Shown piece by piece: positions 1 to 8,226 of a DNA stretch of 40,342 nucleotides. Both the position numbers and the translations under genes were made by a program. Source of the DNA: Deltaproteobacteria bacterium. Its GTDB lineage: Bacteria > Desulfobacterota > Binatia > HRBIN30. The notes below the pieces were generated by a model. It was not told the origin of the DNA. It was given only the letters and a program-made list of their open reading frames with translations, and ran no database searches. The DNA lies in contig JAGDMS010000004.1 of assembly GCA_017860575.1 (NCBI GenBank), positions 1 to 40,342 on the forward strand. Reading direction: 5' to 3'. Position 1 is the stretch's first letter, and the number at the start of each line of letters is the position of its first letter.

Positions 1-485
1 GCAGCCGGCGGTTCATAGCCGGCAAAGCGGAGAGCATCGGCGGACGGTGCCGTGGGCTCCATCAACGGAGGCATCACCTCACGCGCCGACGTGCGCAGGG
101 CCACACTCTCTACTGCTGCTTCAGGAACGGCCCCTTCGGACAGGGAGGACACGTGCGGAGCGGTGATTGAGGGCTCTGTGGCCGCAACGGCAAGCATTGC
201 TGGGGTGGAACTGGCCACCGGTTGTGGAGACCCGGTCGACGGTTCGGCAGCCGGCTGTTGCAGCATATTCGTCAGACTGGGTCCCGTGCCCGATTGCGCA
301 TGACTGGCTCCGGCCAGCCCGCACTCATCGGCGGGTGCCTTGGCCTCCTCAAAGGGCCGTTGTGTCCACTCCTGAGCCTGCCTCCGGCGGGAGCCGTCCA
401 ACAGTGTCAGCACGAAGGGAGCGACGTACAAAAGGAGTACGGCGGCGACGACGATTGCGATTTCCGCGGTGGTAATAGTGGGCAT
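1..485 (-). CDS. Membrane-anchored Pro/Ala/Ser-rich protein, C-terminus missing at left edge
   Basis: Open frame absent from the ORF track because it has no stop before the window edge. It starts at an ATG (485) and stays open for 161 codons. Residues about 6-29 form one hydrophobic segment (EIAIVVAAVLLLYVAPFVL), followed by a basic stretch (SRRRQ) and then a long low-complexity region rich in Pro, Ala, Ser and Thr, consistent with an anchor plus a flexible extracytoplasmic linker. It begins 40 bp after the gspN stop on the same strand, so it is probably co-transcribed with the secretion operon. The functional domain would lie beyond the edge; no family could be recognised. Confidence 0.6.
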   Translation of the reverse strand, partial: MPTITTAEIAIVVAAVLLLYVAPFVLTLLDGSRRRQAQEWTQRPFEEAKAPADECGLAGASHAQSGTGPSLTNMLQQPAAEPSTGSPQPVASSTPAMLAVAATEPSITAPHVSSLSEGAVPEAAVESVALRTSAREVMPPLMEPTAPSADALRFAGYEPPA

Positions 486-525
486 GGCAAGTACGGTGTC
501 CTGACGCCGGTCGGGCAGCGGCGCC

Positions 526-1446
526 TCAGCGAACGTGCGGCCGGGCAATTGTGCCGGTGAGCATGATCGGGGCGTCCGGTTTCGATCCAGCCGGCCGTGG
601 AATCAGGCCGACGAGTGTTTTTACGGCATCTGGCGTGGCCAAGCTTTGCTGGATGGTTACCCGCAGGTTGAGCATGCTTTCCTCGGGTGGATCCCGGAAC
701 ACGATGTTGCCGGACGCCTGCACGTCGATGTCGCCAGTTGCCTGAAACTCCTGCACCTCCAAGCGTCCCTCGCGCACGGCGAACTTGGCTTTGGTCTGCC
801 GCAGGCGCAGGTCTGGCACCGGGAATCCTCCGACCTTGGCTCCGGTGAGTGCGGCGCCGTCGACGAAAAGCTCGCCGGTGCCTTGGCCGGGATTCAGGTT
901 CGGGGCGCGACCTTCGAAATTCATGGCCCCGGAGACGCGCCCGGCCAGCTGGCCCTCGTCGAGGAGCGCGGTCAGCGCCCGATACCGTGACAGGCTGAGG
1001 TCCTTCCATTGCATGGTGCCGGCCATGGACGCACCGGTGATGCTGACCTCGCCAGTGGCGGCGCCGCCGTAGAGGTCGGCGTGCAGTAGGAAGTCGTACA
1101 GGTTGCCGCGCAACAAGGCACCCAGGGCGGGGCGGACCCACAGGCGGTTACACTCGATGTAGGGAGCTTGACCATCGGCGCTGGCCGACGCGATCTGCAC
1201 GCCGTCGATTTCGTAGCCGTTGAACCAGGCGAAGCGCACGCCGGTGAAGTCGATGACGGCCGGGCCATGCGCGGCGCGGAGCGCCCGGCGCACGACCAAC
1301 TCATGCGGAAAGGTGACCAGCAAGAACAAGAGGAAGAGGACGGAGGTGAAGCCGGAGTAGAGCACGGTCCGGCGTCCGCCGAGATTGCCGAGCCAATCGA
1401 GCGAGAACCGCAACTGCGGCAGGCGGAGCCGAGGCAGGCGCATCAC
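526..1446 (-). CDS. gspN: Type II secretion system protein GspN
   Basis: 306 residues. One membrane segment near residues 28-46 follows a basic N-terminus; the rest is predicted periplasmic and beta-rich, with the 'FTGVRFAWFNGYEIDGVQI' style of the deltaproteobacterial GspN family. GspN is an accessory inner-membrane component of the type II secretion (T2SS) apparatus and is absent from many systems. The start overlaps the end of gspM by 4 bp (ATGA), so translation is likely coupled. Assignment rests on recognisable sequence style and position as the last gsp gene. Confidence 0.85.
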   Translation of the reverse strand: MMRLPRLRLPQLRFSLDWLGNLGGRRTVLYSGFTSVLFLLFLLVTFPHELVVRRALRAAHGPAVIDFTGVRFAWFNGYEIDGVQIASASADGQAPYIECNRLWVRPALGALLRGNLYDFLLHADLYGGAATGEVSITGASMAGTMQWKDLSLSRYRALTALLDEGQLAGRVSGAMNFEGRAPNLNPGQGTGELFVDGAALTGAKVGGFPVPDLRLRQTKAKFAVREGRLEVQEFQATGDIDVQASGNIVFRDPPEESMLNLRVTIQQSLATPDAVKTLVGLIPRPAGSKPDAPIMLTGTIARPHVR

Positions 1447-2009
1447 TGGTTCACCGCCTTCAGTACGGACACCGTGGCGGTGACATCGAAGTTGCGAATG
1501 TCATTGTGCCGCTTTTTGACCTGCAGACGGCTGAAGCGGAGGGGGTGCTCGCCTTTCTCGATGCGATACATGAGGTCGACCAACTGGGGCAAGCTGATCT
1601 GGTTGAGATGAATCTCCACCATTTGTTCCTGAAAGTCCGTGTTCGGGATGTTCTTCTCCGCTGGATTCATCGAGGTGACATGTTCGCGGCCAACCGCCTG
1701 GGTCACGGCGCTGTTGAGGTAGGGGAAGAGTGAGAAATTCGGGTCGCCGGGGTTGAGCGCGGTCTGGTTGGCCTCGATCCGGCGCTGCAGGTCGAGGTAC
1801 GTCTGGCGCTCCTTCTGGATCTCCACAAGGTCCTTTTCCTTGAGCGCGATGCGCCGTGCAATCTGTTCGCGGCTGCTCTGCAACGGCTCCCACACGAAAC
1901 TGTACAACGAGATGAGAACGACGCTGATCGCCGCGGCACCGACGAGCAAGCGCTCGCGGGGCGCCAACCGGGCGTAGTAGCTGAGGAGCGCACGGGGGTC
2001 GTAATTCAT
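1443..2009 (-). CDS. gspM: Type II secretion system protein GspM
   Basis: 188 residues: a short cytoplasmic N-terminus (YARLAPRERLLVGAAA), one membrane helix at about 22-41, a coiled-coil stretch rich in Glu/Lys/Arg (about 45-85) and a C-terminal ferredoxin-like periplasmic domain. GspM binds GspL and anchors the inner-membrane platform. Its start overlaps the gspL stop by 4 bp. Length and layout match the family. Confidence 0.88.
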   Translation of the reverse strand: MNYDPRALLSYYARLAPRERLLVGAAAISVVLISLYSFVWEPLQSSREQIARRIALKEKDLVEIQKERQTYLDLQRRIEANQTALNPGDPNFSLFPYLNSAVTQAVGREHVTSMNPAEKNIPNTDFQEQMVEIHLNQISLPQLVDLMYRIEKGEHPLRFSRLQVKKRHNDIRNFDVTATVSVLKAVNQ

Positions 2010-3529
2010 GGGGTTCCTTGCGGCCCGCTGCTGGCTGCGGTGTCCTTGTTGAGGGTGAGCACGAGCCGGAAATCGACCTTGCCATCCTGGGCAGCCTTGA
2101 CCTCTTTCACCTGCACGTCGCCGAAGTAACGCGTGTTCAGCAACTGCTGCTTGATAGCGTCAACCGCCTCGAAGGAATCGGCCTTCGCCTTGATTCGCAC
2201 AGCCTCGGGGTCCATCACATACTCATCCGTGTCGACCTTGGTGCTGTCCGGAATAGCCGTGGCGATCGTGCGCAAAACATCGATGGCGGTGGCACCGCTG
2301 ACGGGAGCAAGGCCACCGAGGATTTGTAGCCGTTTTTGTGCCGCGTCGATCTCTGCTTTGAGTTGTGTGCGTTCGTCGACCACGCGGTGCACATCGGGTA
2401 GGGTTTGCGTGAAGACGTTGCGGATGCCCGTCTGCAGCGCGGCCAAGCGACCCGCGAGTTGCTGGTAGCTCATGTATTGATTGGTGACGACCAACGCCAG
2501 CAGGACCGCGGCGAGCGTGCCGGTACCCCACAGGGCGCGGCGCATCTCGTCTTGGCCACGATGGTAGGCAAACTCGCCCTGCCGGAAGTTGACGCCCACG
2601 GCGCCGCTGGGTGAGGCCTCGCGCAGCGCCAAGCCGAGCGGGACCGCGAAGCGTTCGACCTCGCCGCGCAGCGCCGGCGGGATATTGCGCAGTGGAGAGT
2701 CGCCGAGACGGTGCAGGGACAGGCCCAACTCGCGTGTGAGTGTCGCGCCCAATTGGTCGAAGAGGGGGCCCTCACCGGCCAACCAGCAGGGGAACGCCGA
2801 CTCCAGCGGTCCGGCGTTGAAGGCGAGCAGCGACCAGCGGATCTCCCGCACCAGCTCCTGCAGATAGGTCGCACTTGGTGCCGCGTGGCCGTTGCCGGAG
2901 ACGGCGGCTTCGATCTCACCGGTGGCCACGCCCATCGCCGGCGTCAACGTGCGCAGGCCCAGCAGGTGCCGGTTGCGGAAGAGGGCCACCACTGTACGCC
3001 ACGGGTTGCCATCAACGTACACGAAGTTCTCAGGGACGGTCGTCCCCAGCAGTTGCAGCACGTTCAGCGTAGCGAGCGGTGCCAGGTCGACGACCTTGGG
3101 ATCGAGGCCGGCCTCACGGAGGATGGTGAGGTGCCGCTCCAGATCCTCACGCAGCACCGTTGCCGCGAGTACCATCGTGCCTTCGCTGTCGCGTCGCAGG
3201 ACGTGGTAATCCACAATCATGTCGTCCAGGCCGAACGGCACCTGCGTCTCGAGCTCGAACGGGACGGTCTGGTCAAGCCGCTTGCGGTCGCGAAAGGGCA
3301 GAAAGAACGTGCGCAGCGCCACCAGGTGGCCGGGCAGTGAGGACAGGACGGTGTCGGCCTGGGCTTCGTGGCGGCGCACGAAGTCGCGCACCTGTTGGGA
3401 GACGGCGTCGGCGGACGCAAGCGGTTCGCCATAGAAGCCGACCACGCGATAGTCGCGGAACGTCGTCTCGATGACGACGGCCTTCAATTCGTGCGCGGCG
3501 ACTTCCAGCGCCAAAATGCGTTGCGGCAT
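2006..3529 (-). CDS. gspL: Type II secretion system protein GspL
   Basis: The track ORF runs to 3664, but the first 45 residues lie inside gspK; the ATG at 3529, 8 bp after the gspK stop, gives the expected start MPQRILALEV and 507 residues. The N-terminal ~310 residues are the actin/PilM-like cytoplasmic domain that binds the GspE ATPase. A membrane helix (TLAAVLLALVVTNQYM) is followed by a coiled coil and a small periplasmic ferredoxin-like domain that pairs with GspM. The product links the motor to the pseudopilus platform. Confidence 0.88.
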   Translation of the reverse strand: MPQRILALEVAAHELKAVVIETTFRDYRVVGFYGEPLASADAVSQQVRDFVRRHEAQADTVLSSLPGHLVALRTFFLPFRDRKRLDQTVPFELETQVPFGLDDMIVDYHVLRRDSEGTMVLAATVLREDLERHLTILREAGLDPKVVDLAPLATLNVLQLLGTTVPENFVYVDGNPWRTVVALFRNRHLLGLRTLTPAMGVATGEIEAAVSGNGHAAPSATYLQELVREIRWSLLAFNAGPLESAFPCWLAGEGPLFDQLGATLTRELGLSLHRLGDSPLRNIPPALRGEVERFAVPLGLALREASPSGAVGVNFRQGEFAYHRGQDEMRRALWGTGTLAAVLLALVVTNQYMSYQQLAGRLAALQTGIRNVFTQTLPDVHRVVDERTQLKAEIDAAQKRLQILGGLAPVSGATAIDVLRTIATAIPDSTKVDTDEYVMDPEAVRIKAKADSFEAVDAIKQQLLNTRYFGDVQVKEVKAAQDGKVDFRLVLTLNKDTAASSGPQGTP

Positions 3530-3537
3530 ACTGGTTC

Positions 3538-4689
3538 TTATCCACCCATTCCCGGGAAACCCATGTCCAGCGGGTTGTTCATGCCGGGGTCCTGGTCGGA
3601 CTCTTGCTCGAACAACACCGCGCCCCCCTCCTTTTGCCAATCTAATTGGGTCAAAGTCCAGCACGGCACGGTCGGCGGCGACTTCGGGGGGTTGCAGGGG
3701 ACCTGCCGACGGTAGACCAGCATGGAGGCCGAGCGGCTGATACCGCCCTTGCCAGTGAGCGGGTTGGCGTTCACCGTGGCGCTGGCGCGAATGAGGAAAA
3801 AGTTGCTGGTGACTCCAAGCATGTTCACAACGTAATTGTTCGAAGGGTCCCGGCCCATGCCGTCAAGCAATCCACGGAGATCCTCGACCGTGAGTCCCTG
3901 GTCTTGACGCTGCGAGATGATGTTGTCAACCACGCCGGCATCAGGGATGATCGCTCCCAGGACCTCCCTCGGGGCGGTGTTGACGTTGACCTTTGGCGGC
4001 TGGCGAAAGTCGAGGGCGCTGAGGACCGGGCGTGCGCGTCGCACCAGCGCCGGTGTGAGGCCCGCAATCACGCTGGCGTCGTCCAGGGACGGAAAGTCCC
4101 ACTGCGAGGGATTGGTGGCTTGGCTGGTCCCCGGCGTAGGTGTGCCAGTGGCCTGGCCGGTCTGACCGGGGTTGCTAGTGGATTGCGAGAGGATCTGGAA
4201 GAGCTGGCTCCAGTAATCGCTAATGGCATCAGCCACCATTCCGGAGCCGCCACGTTGCTCGAGAAGCGTGCCGACCGCGGTGGTCCAGCGCTTGAACAGG
4301 GGCGGGTTGGCGTTCTCGGGATTTTGTGCTTGCCGCCATTCGAACGGGGTGCGCGGGCGCGTCAAGTTGAGGTTGAGCTTCCCGCCCTCATCGATGATTT
4401 GAACCCGCAGCCGCATGTTGTCCGGCAGGATGAACTGGCTGTTCAGCTGCTCGGGATTGCCCCAGTCCTCGGTATATGCGTCGAACTTGATGTTGTCGTC
4501 GTGGAGCAGGACCGCCTCGCCCAGATTGATGCCCGAGCGCGCCAGCAGGGAGGCCTGCAAGCCGTTCAAGGCGTTGCGTGCCATGTGGGCGTCGATTTGC
4601 ACGGAGTAGGTGAACTCCACCACGATGATGGTGAGGATGGCGACGACCATGAGGGTCACGATCAGGGCGATGCCGCGCTCGTTCCTCAT
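3538..4689 (-). CDS. gspK: Type II secretion minor pseudopilin GspK
   Basis: 383 residues, the largest pseudopilin. A short leader ends in RG and is followed by IALIVTLMVVAILTIIVVEF. The usual Glu at mature position 5 is a Val, as is typical for GspK, which caps the pseudopilus tip. Downstream there is an alpha-helical insertion with helix-hairpin-helix-like features (VNVNTAPREVLGAIIPD). ATGA overlap with gspJ (4 bp). The C-terminal tail is unusually Gln/Asp/Gly/Met-rich. Confidence 0.92.
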   Translation of the reverse strand: MRNERGIALIVTLMVVAILTIIVVEFTYSVQIDAHMARNALNGLQASLLARSGINLGEAVLLHDDNIKFDAYTEDWGNPEQLNSQFILPDNMRLRVQIIDEGGKLNLNLTRPRTPFEWRQAQNPENANPPLFKRWTTAVGTLLEQRGGSGMVADAISDYWSQLFQILSQSTSNPGQTGQATGTPTPGTSQATNPSQWDFPSLDDASVIAGLTPALVRRARPVLSALDFRQPPKVNVNTAPREVLGAIIPDAGVVDNIISQRQDQGLTVEDLRGLLDGMGRDPSNNYVVNMLGVTSNFFLIRASATVNANPLTGKGGISRSASMLVYRRQVPCNPPKSPPTVPCWTLTQLDWQKEGGAVLFEQESDQDPGMNNPLDMGFPGMGG

Positions 4690-5405
4690 CGTTGAACTCC
4701 GGGAGTTGGGGGTGGGGCATACAAGGGGAGGTCGACAATCGTACTGAAGTCGTGGACACCCCCTTGGCTATCGGCCAGGAACAGCGTCACCTCGACGGCG
4801 CCGGGCAAACCGATGGGGGGCTGCCCCGTCGGTACCTGAACAGTGGTGTCCCAGGAATCCGTCCATTCTCCGCCCTGCGGATTCAGGTAGCGGAAACGCA
4901 GGCCCGCGACCTGATCGAGGAGGTACGCGGCGAAGGCCACTGGTGCGGGCGCCGCGGCAGCTTCATCGACGCTGTCGGCGTTCAGGTCGTCGGTGGCGAC
5001 GTCGGTCAGCAATTGTTCCTGGCGCCGGAGCGCGAACAGCGACCGCGTGTTTTGCATCGGGTCGAGGGAGTAGGAGACCAGTGCCCGGCCACCCCGATTC
5101 TGCGAGACGCCGTACAGGCGCCGCACAACGAGGGCGAACTGCACCGCGTCGGACGGCGTGCGGCCCGTGCCGGGGATGCCGATAAATCCTATGTTGCGGC
5201 CCGCGGTGGGGGGCAGGGCGCCTTCCAACTCGTCCGCGATCTTCAGCACCACCTCACGGCCCGACGCATACAGCTCGGCCCGATCTTCCGAATGGTTCTT
5301 GGCATACAGTGCCCGCGACAGGACCCCATATACGGTGAGCATGATGATCCCGAGGATGGTGGTCGCGATCATGATCTCGATCAACGTGAAGCCGCGCCGC
5401 GCCAT
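4686..5405 (-). CDS. gspJ: Type II secretion minor pseudopilin GspJ
   Basis: The track ORF is extended by 62 residues that overlap gspI. The ATG at 5405, one base after the gspI stop, gives [20 protein letters not shown], a classic prepilin leader with cleavage after Gly and Glu at mature position 5; 239 residues. The remainder fits the GspJ beta-domain. GspJ forms the pseudopilus tip complex with GspI and GspK. It should be processed by a prepilin peptidase that is not encoded in this window. Confidence 0.9.
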   Translation of the reverse strand: MARRGFTLIEIMIATTILGIIMLTVYGVLSRALYAKNHSEDRAELYASGREVVLKIADELEGALPPTAGRNIGFIGIPGTGRTPSDAVQFALVVRRLYGVSQNRGGRALVSYSLDPMQNTRSLFALRRQEQLLTDVATDDLNADSVDEAAAAPAPVAFAAYLLDQVAGLRFRYLNPQGGEWTDSWDTTVQVPTGQPPIGLPGAVEVTLFLADSQGGVHDFSTIVDLPLYAPPPTPGVQR

Positions 5406-5406
5406 G

Positions 5407-5817
5407 TCACACCCCCGGATCGCGGACGAAGTACACGAGCTCACACGCACTCGGTGCGGATTCGTCCCAGATGACGCGGATGACGACCTCGCGCATCTCG
5501 TCGAGTCCTGTCGACAGGACGCGGCGTTCCCAGCGATACCCCGGATAGCCGTCGAACGTGCCTTGGTCGTCGCCGAGGTCGCCCAGGCCATTGCTGGTCA
5601 CCTGGAACTGGATCTGGCTGATGAGCTCGCGGGCCAACAGCGTGGCGCGGGTGAGGTTCTGATCGCGCGCGACGATCTTGATGTTGCGCGCGTGCAGTCC
5701 CAGCAGGCCGACGACCGCAAAGGCGATGATTGCCAGTGCGACCATGACTTCGAGCAGGGTGAATCCGGCGGGCAGGCGGGGCAGGCCGCGGCGTGGCGAT
5801 GCGGGTGCGTGGCGCAT
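5407..5817 (-). CDS. gspI: Type II secretion minor pseudopilin GspI
   Basis: 136 residues with a prepilin leader ending AG|FTLLEVMVALAIIAFAVVGLLG, Glu at mature position 5. The ORF track begins at a GTG (5823), but a GGAG sits 7 nt before the ATG at 5817 and only 1 nt before the GTG, so the ATG is preferred. The leader before the cleavage site is about 18 residues and basic/proline-rich. GspI nucleates the minor pseudopilin tip with GspJ and GspK. Confidence 0.9.
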   Translation of the reverse strand: MRHAPASPRRGLPRLPAGFTLLEVMVALAIIAFAVVGLLGLHARNIKIVARDQNLTRATLLARELISQIQFQVTSNGLGDLGDDQGTFDGYPGYRWERRVLSTGLDEMREVVIRVIWDESAPSACELVYFVRDPGV

Positions 5818-5819
5818 GC

Positions 5820-6410
5820 TCACTCCGAGTACTGCACCTCACGGTAGCCCGCGTCGGTGTTCAGGCGGCCGTTCATCGGGTTGAGCCACAGCGTATAGGC
5901 CTCGCGGCCGTTGCCGAGATGAATCACCGTGGGGTCGACCGAGCCGTCGGGGTAGAAGACGGTGTACACTTGCCCTTGCGCGATCTTGCCCGCAAGGGTG
6001 GGCAGGACCACGTCCATCATGCTGATCGGGTGTTCCAACTTGGTGCCGCGCGCCAAGCTGCCGATGTCGTGCGCGAACTGCGCCAGATCGACGGAGGCGT
6101 CGGCGGCGGAGACCCAGTAGCGCTGCTGGTCGAGATCGTAGTTCAGGCGGTAGGCGCTTCCGTTGAGGACGGCCTCACTGCGCAGGAGGCGGAACGTCAG
6201 GGCAAGACGGTGCGACTGCGCCTCGAGCTCGGTGCGTCCGGGATCGCGCAGGCGCGGAATGAGCAGTGCAAACACCACCGTCATGATGATGAGCACCAGC
6301 GCGAGTTCGATCAGCGTAAAGCCGGAAGAACCGAGAGCCCCCTTCTGCTGTCCTCGTCCGCACTGCCGCGTCCCGTGCGCCTCACGTCGCGCGGTTGTCG
6401 ATATCGGCAT
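5820..6410 (-). CDS. gspH: Type II secretion minor pseudopilin GspH
   Basis: 196 residues; after an unusually long leader of about 30 residues comes [26 protein letters not shown], the N-methylated pseudopilin helix. No other usable start codon exists before the cleavage site, and GAAGG lies 5 nt upstream of the ATG at 6410, so the 29-bp overlap with gspG appears genuine. GspH is the minor pseudopilin joining the tip complex to the GspG shaft. Confidence 0.88.
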   Translation of the reverse strand: MPISTTARREAHGTRQCGRGQQKGALGSSGFTLIELALVLIIMTVVFALLIPRLRDPGRTELEAQSHRLALTFRLLRSEAVLNGSAYRLNYDLDQQRYWVSAADASVDLAQFAHDIGSLARGTKLEHPISMMDVVLPTLAGKIAQGQVYTVFYPDGSVDPTVIHLGNGREAYTLWLNPMNGRLNTDAGYREVQYSE

Positions 6411-6798
6411 TCTTACCTTCGCCGCCCTCTTGTCCGTCGCCGCCGTACGACTTGATGATGTAGTTCTGTCCGTCGCAAAAGTAGGCGTAGGGGTTGCCCC
6501 ACGGGTCCACGGGGACCTTCTCCAGGTAGCCGTCCGGGCTGTAGTTGCGGGCGTTGGACGGGCGCGTCACCAGAGCCTGCAGGCCCTGATCGGTGGTCGG
6601 GTAGAAGCCGTTGTCGAGCTTGAACAGGTGCAGCGCCTCTTCGATGCCCTTGATGTCCGCCAGGGCCTTGGTGCGCCGTGCTTCGTCGGTCCGACCGATG
6701 ATCTTGGGCGCGACGAGCGTGACCAGCAGACCCAGAATGAACACCACGACCATGATCTCGATGAGCGTGAAGCCCGCATGGGCGCGCAGACGTTGCAT
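6382..6798 (-). CDS. gspG: Type II secretion major pseudopilin GspG
   Basis: 138 residues, normal for the family. Leader ends [25 protein letters not shown]; then the GspG hallmarks [32 protein letters not shown] and [12 protein letters not shown]. It polymerises into the periplasmic pseudopilus that pushes substrates through the secretin. A strong AGGAGG lies 8 nt before the ATG, in keeping with high expression of the shaft subunit. Confidence 0.96.
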   Translation of the reverse strand: MQRLRAHAGFTLIEIMVVVFILGLLVTLVAPKIIGRTDEARRTKALADIKGIEEALHLFKLDNGFYPTTDQGLQALVTRPSNARNYSPDGYLEKVPVDPWGNPYAYFCDGQNYIIKSYGGDGQEGGEGKNADIDNRAT

Positions 6799-6856
6799 GA
6801 GCTTGTCCTCCTGAGACTGCCTATCCTTGGGGATGTAGCACCCGCCCTGGAAGCGA

Positions 6857-8092
6857 TCAACGCACCAGTTGGTTCAGTTCGAAGATCGGCAGCAGAATCG
6901 CCATGACGATGAACAGCACCACCCCGCCACCGATCAGGATCATCATGGGCTCGAGAATGCTGGTCAGGGCGGACACCGCCGACGAGACCTCGTTGTCGTA
7001 GGCATCGGCGGCTTTGGACAGCATCTGTTCGAGTTCGCCGCTCTTCTCGCCTACTGCAATCATGTGGATGAGCATGGCCGGGAACAGTCCGCTCCGCTTT
7101 AACGGCGGTGCGATGCTTTGGCCCTCGCGAATGCTGGAGCGGGCGTCCTCAATGGCCTTGCTCAGAACACTGTTGTTGACCACGTTCTTGACGATGTCGA
7201 GCGACTGCATCAGCGTGATGCCGCTGGTGAGCAGTGTCGATAGGGTGCGGGCAAAGCGTGCCAAGGCCACCTTCTTCAGCAGCTTCCCGAAGTAGGGGAT
7301 CGACAGGACATAGCGGTCGTAACGCAGTCGTCCCGCGGGAGTACGCGTGCTGACGCGGATGGACACGACGACGGCGATGATGGTGCCGAGGACCAGCCAC
7401 CAGTACTCCTGCAGGAAGCCGCTGATAGCCAGGAGGACGGTGGTCATCAGTGGCAGCGCCGCTTTGTTTTCACTGAAGATCTTGGTGACCTTCGGGACGA
7501 CATAGGAGAGCAGGAAGAACAGGATGCTGCTGCCCACGATCGCCATCAGGGTGGGGTAGGTGAGGGCGGAGCGGACCTTGTCGCGCAATGCGGCATAGTT
7601 CTCGGTGTAGTCAGCCAGTCGCAGCAACACCAGGTCCAACGCGCCACTGGCCTCGCCGGCCCGGACCATGTTGACATACAGGTCGCTGAAGATGCGGGGA
7701 TGCGACTTGAGGGCGTCGGCCAGTGAAGTCCCTTCGGTCACCTGCTCGCGAATGTGCGACAAGGTGCGCTTGATGCGCGCGCTCTCGACCTGGTCGATCA
7801 GCGCCGACAGGCAGTCCACCAATGGCAGGCCCGCACCGACCAGAGTGGAGAGCTGGCGGGTCAGCAACGCCAGTTCTTGCGGTTTGATCCGTTCGAGGAA
7901 CCGGGCGACGTTGAACTGCGCGCGCGTCGCGGCGGCGTCGCGCACCGTCTGCCGTTGCTCTTCGGTCACGTCGGTGGGGAAAATGCCGCCGCCACGCAGC
8001 TTCTGGCGCGCCGCCTTCGGGGTGTCGGCGTCGATGATGCCGCTCACCGCACGCCCCTCCCGGCTTAGGCCTTTGTATGCGTATACCGGCAT
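6857..8092 (-). CDS. gspF: Type II secretion inner-membrane platform protein GspF
   Basis: 411 residues with two T2SSF repeats: [20 protein letters not shown] at the N-terminus, the first cytoplasmic domain ([19 protein letters not shown]), a membrane hairpin at about 165-240, the second domain ([19 protein letters not shown]) and a final membrane helix ([22 protein letters not shown]). GspF is the polytopic platform protein that couples GspE to pseudopilus assembly. It is set apart from gspE (134 bp) and gspG (58 bp), the loosest spacing in the operon. Confidence 0.95.
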   Translation of the reverse strand: MPVYAYKGLSREGRAVSGIIDADTPKAARQKLRGGGIFPTDVTEEQRQTVRDAAATRAQFNVARFLERIKPQELALLTRQLSTLVGAGLPLVDCLSALIDQVESARIKRTLSHIREQVTEGTSLADALKSHPRIFSDLYVNMVRAGEASGALDLVLLRLADYTENYAALRDKVRSALTYPTLMAIVGSSILFFLLSYVVPKVTKIFSENKAALPLMTTVLLAISGFLQEYWWLVLGTIIAVVVSIRVSTRTPAGRLRYDRYVLSIPYFGKLLKKVALARFARTLSTLLTSGITLMQSLDIVKNVVNNSVLSKAIEDARSSIREGQSIAPPLKRSGLFPAMLIHMIAVGEKSGELEQMLSKAADAYDNEVSSAVSALTSILEPMMILIGGGVVLFIVMAILLPIFELNQLVR

Positions 8093-8164
8093 GCTCCGCG
8101 TTACTCCGACGACAGGTGAACTAAAAAAATTCGAGGCGGCGCGTTACGGTAATCGCCTGGCCAC

Positions 8165-8192
8165 GCCTCGGCGTGCGCGCGCCGGCCGAGGC
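8165..8192. other. 8-bp-stem hairpin in the gspE-gspF spacer
   Basis: GCCTCGGC and GCCGAGGC form a perfect 8-bp stem with a 12-nt GC-rich loop in the 134-bp spacer between gspE and gspF. No T-tract follows on the transcribed strand, so an mRNA processing or stability element is as likely as a terminator. Confidence 0.4.
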
Positions 8193-8226
8193 GGAGGTGT
8201 GCACGCACCCGTCCAGGCCCCCTCAA

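Noticed and set aside
407-1141. 244-aa minus-strand ORF
   Set aside because: Alternative frame of gspN; Arg-rich composition and no domain.
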